A stretch of 64,000 bases of DNA, taken from assembly GCF_030381805.1 (NCBI RefSeq), contig NZ_JAUDRH010000021.1, forward strand, positions 72,146 to 136,145, in the 5' to 3' direction. The notes under the pieces are model-generated. The model searched no databases. It was given only the letters and a program-made list of their open reading frames with translations, and was not told the DNA's origin. Positions 60,614 through 64,000 of this stretch are shown here, in pieces. This DNA comes from Chlorogloeopsis sp. ULAP01 (GTDB taxonomy: Bacteria > Cyanobacteriota > Cyanobacteriia > Cyanobacteriales > Nostocaceae). The translations under genes and the position numbers were made by a program. How positions within the stretch are numbered: the first letter of the stretch is position 1; each line of letters opens with the position of its first letter.

Positions 60614-61444
60614 ATGAACAAACCAATTAAGCGAGCTTTTTTGGATACTGAAGATGGGCAAATTCATTACAGAATTGGTGGTGAGGGAGAAACGCTTTTA
60701 TTACTACATATGAACCCCCGTAGCAGTGATGAATATCGGGAATTAATGCCTATATTGGCACAAAAGTATCGCGTGATAGCAATGGATTTTATGGGGTTTG
60801 GTGATTCTGATAAACCACCAAGATTGTATTCAGTAGCAGACTACGCCAAAACAGTAATTGCGTTGTTTGATGAATTAGGAATTGAAAAAGCAAATCTTTT
60901 GGGAAACCATACGGGAGCTTTTGTTTCTGGAGAAGTAGCAGTAGCTTACCCAGAACGTGTTAATAAATTAATTTTATGTAATGTAGCTGGCTTTGGTGAA
61001 GTAGGAAAAGCCGATTTAATGAGGAGATTTAATAAAGGTTTTGTGATTAAAGAAGATGGTTCGCATTTGATGGACAGATGGTTAGCTCGTGCAAGGTATA
61101 TAGGTTCTGCTGAGTTAAATCATCGATGGGTTCTGGATGATTTAAAATGTTTTGGCTATCCTTTGTATGCAGTTTGGGCTGTGGGAAATTATTGTATAGA
61201 GGCAGCAGAAAGATTTAGTTTAATTAAATCTTCAACTCTCATTCTCTGGGGAATTGATGATATGGAAGAATTTGAGCGCTTGGGTTTAGCATTAGCAAAA
61301 GATAGATATTTTCTCTCTCAAGCTATTCCTCATGGCAAAGTTGTTGAGTTTTCCAACGGAACTATTTGCATGATGAACCAAATACCAGAAGAAATTGCCA
61401 AGGTAGTACTCGAATTTTTGGATGGCGTAAATTTTGAAATTTAG
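60614..61444 (+). CDS. Alpha/beta hydrolase-fold protein without the usual nucleophile
   Basis: 276 residues from the ATG at 60614 (MNKPIKRAFLDTED). The fold is clear: LLLLHMNPRSSDEYRELMP, AMDFMGFGDSDKPPRLYS, LILWGIDDMEEFERLG. But the nucleophile elbow is LLGNHTGAFVSGE, with His99 where Ser/Asp/Cys is expected, and the C-terminal catalytic His is replaced in EFSNGTICMMNQIPEE. A GxHTG elbow occurs in some other family members. It may be a cofactor-free lyase or a binding protein. It overlaps the end of the DUF433 gene region closely, so the two could be co-transcribed. Confidence 0.78.
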   Translation: MNKPIKRAFLDTEDGQIHYRIGGEGETLLLLHMNPRSSDEYRELMPILAQKYRVIAMDFMGFGDSDKPPRLYSVADYAKTVIALFDELGIEKANLLGNHTGAFVSGEVAVAYPERVNKLILCNVAGFGEVGKADLMRRFNKGFVIKEDGSHLMDRWLARARYIGSAELNHRWVLDDLKCFGYPLYAVWAVGNYCIEAAERFSLIKSSTLILWGIDDMEEFERLGLALAKDRYFLSQAIPHGKVVEFSNGTICMMNQIPEEIAKVVLEFLDGVNFEI

Positions 61445-61528
61445 TAATAAAGTATTACAATATCTCATGCTTCTCTAAGAAGTCGGGGATATGAATTTTT
61501 TTGTATTTTTTGATTTGTTTATATTAAC

Positions 61529-61993
61529 TCAATTTATTTTCAATTTAGACAAAACAGCTGTACACTTAATCTCTACTATCAATCCTGGTGTAGATAAACC
61601 AGTAACACCAATACCAGTCCAGGTAGGATAGTTATTAGTAAAATAGCGGTCTTTTACTTGCATAAATAGTTGTAAAAATGGAATGATATATAATGGTTGA
61701 CCAGAGGCGGTTACTTCAGCTTGAAATTCCCCTAAGCCAGCACCAGTAACATGGTAAGTAATCATTTCCACCACATCATCAAAGGTAGCCCCTGCTGCAT
61801 CTAGCACCTTTTTGACGTTTTCAAAAGCTTGAACAAACTGAGCTTCTATACCTTTAACAATTTGCAAACTTTCATCTCTGCCTACCTGTCCAGAAATGTA
61901 CAAAGTATTACCAATTTTAACACCAGGGCAATAATGAAATTTTTCATAGAGAACTTCCATACCCTTGGGAACAATGACTTCGCGAGTAGACAT
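61529..61993 (-). CDS. RidA family protein
   Basis: 154 residues from the ATG at 61993 (an upstream in-frame GTG is less likely). RidA/YjgF signatures: GNTLYISGQVGRDESLQI, AFENVKKVLDAAGATFDDVV, YPTWTGIGVTGLSTPGLIVE. RidA proteins hydrolyse reactive enamine/imine intermediates. The usual Arg near the end (PxxR/EIE region) reads LIVEIKCTAVL, so its activity could differ. It is transcribed against its neighbours and may protect from intermediates of the nearby amino-acid-like pathway. Confidence 0.82.
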   Translation of the reverse strand: MSTREVIVPKGMEVLYEKFHYCPGVKIGNTLYISGQVGRDESLQIVKGIEAQFVQAFENVKKVLDAAGATFDDVVEMITYHVTGAGLGEFQAEVTASGQPLYIIPFLQLFMQVKDRYFTNNYPTWTGIGVTGLSTPGLIVEIKCTAVLSKLKIN

Positions 61994-62087
61994 CACGAAT
62001 TTCCTTATGATATTTGACTAGGAAAGAGTATAAGGTTTAGCAATAAAGCCTAGTTTAGAATATCTTGTGCTTTGCGGGAAATAAGAG

Positions 62088-62255
62088 TCAATAAATTTTG
62101 TGTGCCAAGTGGGGAGTAATACAGATGGCTAACCCTTCAGAATCGGGTGAATGGGCAGTGGTACTATAAGCTTTCAGACCTTTGATTGTGTAGTCTTGGA
62201 GGATTTGAGCGACTTCACAATGGAGACTAAGGCTGATGCGATCGCTTATACTATT
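62088..62255 (-). pseudogene. Possible gene relic
   Basis: A minus-strand frame without a start reads LHCEVAQILQDYTIKGLKAY, then STTAHSPDSEGLAICITPHL before a stop. The residue make-up looks like real protein, not random translation, but I cannot name a family. It is probably a decayed fragment. The rest of the 558-base gap between the RidA and hydroxylase genes holds no gene. Confidence 0.35.
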
Positions 62256-62297
62256 TCACGAAAAGGCTGATATGGATGTACCCCACCGCCTACGGCA

Positions 62298-62318
62298 CCT
62301 CCCCTTAGTAAGGGGAGG
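62298..62318. repeat. Perfect palindromic repeat
   Basis: CCTCCCCTTA G TAAGGGGAGG, a perfect 21-base palindrome followed by TTGAGAGGGGTTGAAG. It is of the CCCCTTAGTAAGGGG interspersed type known in cyanobacterial intergenic regions. It could form a hairpin in RNA. Confidence 0.65.
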
Positions 62319-62551
62319 TTGAGAGGGGTTGAAGATGAATCACTCAAAAAGTGAAATGGTATTACTTCTGGATAGAATTCTCTGGGCTTAGTCAGACTAG
62401 GCATTTCAGACACAGTAAACCTCACACTAAAATAAGTACAGAACCTAAAATTTAAATACCCAAGGTTGATATCAGCACCATACTGAAACGCAGATAAAAT
62501 TCCATCATTACTGTAACGTTTTGAATTCAATCATCTTCAGGAGAAGAAATA

Positions 62552-63346
62552 ATGGAAAGTTTTAATGAGTATCATCTCGATCCAAAGCAATTTACTTTTC
62601 TAAAAAAGTTTGAAGATAACTGGCAAGCAATTAGAAATGAATTTACACACTTTATTAACAATGCATCTCCAGATGAATTAAAATTCACTTATGATGTTCT
62701 TGGCCCTAAAAGTAAAACAATTAAAACTAAGGGAAGTTCAAAATATAGTGCTTTTGGTATTTTATTTCAAGGTTTATTTATTGAAGAATATATCCAATTG
62801 CATCGAATAAAATATCCAGATTATAGTCCAGAGGATGCATCAGAAAAAGCACTTGTCTTAAGAGAAAAATATTTTCCAAATTTGGATAAGGTGATAGAAA
62901 AAGTGAACTTTAGTGATGATAATATCATCAGAAATGTTTATTTTGGTACATTCCATCCAGGCTTGGATATCAAGCTGCATGTTAACTATAACCCTCATAT
63001 GAATCGCGGTTATTTAGGATTAATTGTGCCAGAGGGAGATGTGGCTATGAAAATATGCCACGAACAGCTTTATTGGCATGAAGGAGAATTCATGGTTTTA
63101 GATCACAGCTATCCACACTGTCCGCATAATTACACCAATTATGACAGGACTGTTTTGGTTGTAGACTTTTTTAAACCGGATCAGCCTAGAGAAGAAGTAA
63201 TCCAATTTGAAAAAGAACAAGTTGCACAAAGGATGCAAGATAATCCTTACAGTTTGGGTGTTTTTGGGAAAAGCGATCGCGCTAAGGAAGAAGATTTTAT
63301 TAAGTATGGTTTAGCTCATCAGTTGGAGTGGGATAAAGCCTTATAA
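62552..63346 (+). CDS. Aspartyl/asparaginyl beta-hydroxylase family protein
   Basis: 264 residues, with an AGGAGA site before the ATG. The family core is HPGLDIKLHVNYNPHMNRGY near residue 140, then LIVPEGDVAMKICHEQLYWH and VLDHSYPHCPHNYTNYDRTV, which hold the His ligands for Fe(II) and the Arg for 2-oxoglutarate. Non-ribosomal-type members hydroxylate free or carrier-bound amino acids, and others act on protein EGF domains. Given the neighbouring genes, hydroxylation of a small-molecule substrate is more likely. The next gene follows after 18 bases. Confidence 0.85.
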   Translation: MESFNEYHLDPKQFTFLKKFEDNWQAIRNEFTHFINNASPDELKFTYDVLGPKSKTIKTKGSSKYSAFGILFQGLFIEEYIQLHRIKYPDYSPEDASEKALVLREKYFPNLDKVIEKVNFSDDNIIRNVYFGTFHPGLDIKLHVNYNPHMNRGYLGLIVPEGDVAMKICHEQLYWHEGEFMVLDHSYPHCPHNYTNYDRTVLVVDFFKPDQPREEVIQFEKEQVAQRMQDNPYSLGVFGKSDRAKEEDFIKYGLAHQLEWDKAL

Positions 63347-63364
63347 GCTGAAGAGAAAATAATT

Positions 63365-63820
63365 ATGCAACAGAAAAAAATCGCTGGTATCTTTTTTGGA
63401 TTAGCATTTTTTATTTGTATATCACCGCTTACTTCTTTTGCAGAGGTTAATAACTCTCCAATTATTGGACAAACAAATAATACTAATCTTCCAGCAAATA
63501 AAGTCATTGCACGCATTTGGCATGGTAGAACTCTGACTACTAAAGCAGATGAGTACTATACTTATCTCAACGAAGCTGGAATTAAGAAAATACTAGCGAT
63601 TCCAGGCAATTTAGGAGCGCAAGTACTTCGCCGCACTGATGGCAAGATTACAGAATTTACTGTGATATCCTATTGGGAATCACGAGATGCAATTCGTAAG
63701 TTTGCTGGTAATAATATTGAAAAAGCAAGATATCTTCCTAGAGATAAAGAATATCTGCTTGAACTTGAGCCTAATGTTAAACACTTTGAGGTTTTACTTG
63801 ACGATCGCAAATTTAAATAG
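63365..63820 (+). CDS. Secreted protein with antibiotic-biosynthesis-monooxygenase-like domain
   Basis: 151 residues with a signal peptide (MQQKKIAGIFFGLAFFICIS, cut after SFA near residue 26). The mature part matches the dimeric alpha/beta-barrel ABM family: VIARIWHGRTLTTKADEYYT, then FTVISYWESRDAIRKFAGN and EKARYLPRDKEYLLELEPN. Cytosolic relatives act as cofactor-free monooxygenases or simply bind small molecules; an exported version is less usual. It probably shares a transcript with the hydroxylase gene. Confidence 0.78.
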   Translation: MQQKKIAGIFFGLAFFICISPLTSFAEVNNSPIIGQTNNTNLPANKVIARIWHGRTLTTKADEYYTYLNEAGIKKILAIPGNLGAQVLRRTDGKITEFTVISYWESRDAIRKFAGNNIEKARYLPRDKEYLLELEPNVKHFEVLLDDRKFK

Positions 63821-64000
63821 AAGGCAGAAGGTAGGAGGCAGAAGGCAATCCGTATGAAACAAGTTTTATCACCAAAGATGAAAGAGGTTTTTTCTCCTAC
63901 AACGCCACATGCTTTATGCCGGGAAACCCTTTCGCCAGTCGCTACAAGTCGGCACTAGACGCGAAGCGGCTTCCCGGAGGGTAGCCGCCCAACGCGCTGG
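63821..64000. repeat. Second copy of the composite interspersed repeat (runs off the window)
   Basis: AGAAGGCAGAAGGTAGGAGG heptamers, then GCTTTATGCCGGGAAACCC, CTACAAGTCGGCACTAGACG and GCGGCTTCCCGGAGGGTAGC modules, as at 50220-50590. Extends beyond the window end. Confidence 0.65.

Noticed and set aside
62246..62530. Minus-strand 94-codon frame before the hydroxylase gene
   Set aside because: It is composed largely of the palindromic CCTCCCCTTA repeat and has no known motif.

Overview
The window comes from a cyanobacterium, most likely a filamentous, heterocyst-type (Nostocales) strain. The signs are many HIP1 palindromes (GCGATCGC), heptamer-type short tandem repeats between genes, typical cyanobacterial families (DUF4912, DUF4112, DevBCA exporters) and an HglE/Pfa-type polyketide synthase. 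No rRNA, tRNA or CRISPR array was seen.

Layout. 1-4.5 kb: ordinary genes (partial hypothetical, coiled-coil protein, DUF4112, alpha/beta hydrolase, DUF4912). 5-16.2 kb, almost all on the minus strand: a glycan or glycolipid arm with an LCM-type methyltransferase, a GT-A-like protein, a GT2 enzyme, UDP-galactopyranose mutase, an MGDG-synthase-like glycosyltransferase, a PvdE/SyrD-type ABC exporter, a polysaccharide pyruvyl transferase homologue and an SDR. Gene fragments between these show that a five-gene block was once tandemly duplicated and then decayed back to one intact copy of each gene. 16.9-20.4 kb, plus strand: a GT4 glycosyltransferase, a broken methyltransferase gene and a small double-glycine leader peptide. 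20.6-46.6 kb, minus strand: a lipid gene cluster. In transcription order it holds a PUFA/HglE-like synthase (KS-AT-ACP-ACP-KR-DH), a KSQ-like/AT protein, a PfaD enoyl reductase, DarA- and DarB-like dialkylresorcinol enzymes, a small membrane protein, two membrane desaturases, an ACP, a TubC-docking protein of unknown function, three tandem PapA/condensation-type acyltransferases, an epimerase/reductase and a DUF2141 protein. 47-52.6 kb: two small proteins (one perhaps a regulator) and a DevBCA exporter. 52.6-64 kb: an AEC transporter, then a second metabolic group with BKACE, a nitrilase-like protein without the catalytic Cys, aldehyde dehydrogenase, a lipocalin-like protein, a histidyl-tRNA synthetase, a DUF433 protein, an unusual alpha/beta hydrolase, RidA, an Asp/Asn beta-hydroxylase and a secreted monooxygenase-like protein.

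Main hypothesis. A polyunsaturated-fatty-acid-type synthase makes acyl chains that DarB joins head to head and DarA aromatises to a dialkylresorcinol. Desaturases, acyltransferases and the glycosyltransferase arm then decorate it, and DevBCA exports it. A nearly identical promoter element, 11-bp direct repeats of TTGCATATnAG / TTGCAnTnnAG followed at fixed phase by a CATAAnAT-like -10, lies upstream of the synthase gene, the SDR, the GT4 unit and the small gene at 48.4 kb. This ties both arms into one regulon. The combination is inferred from gene families and context; no product is proven.
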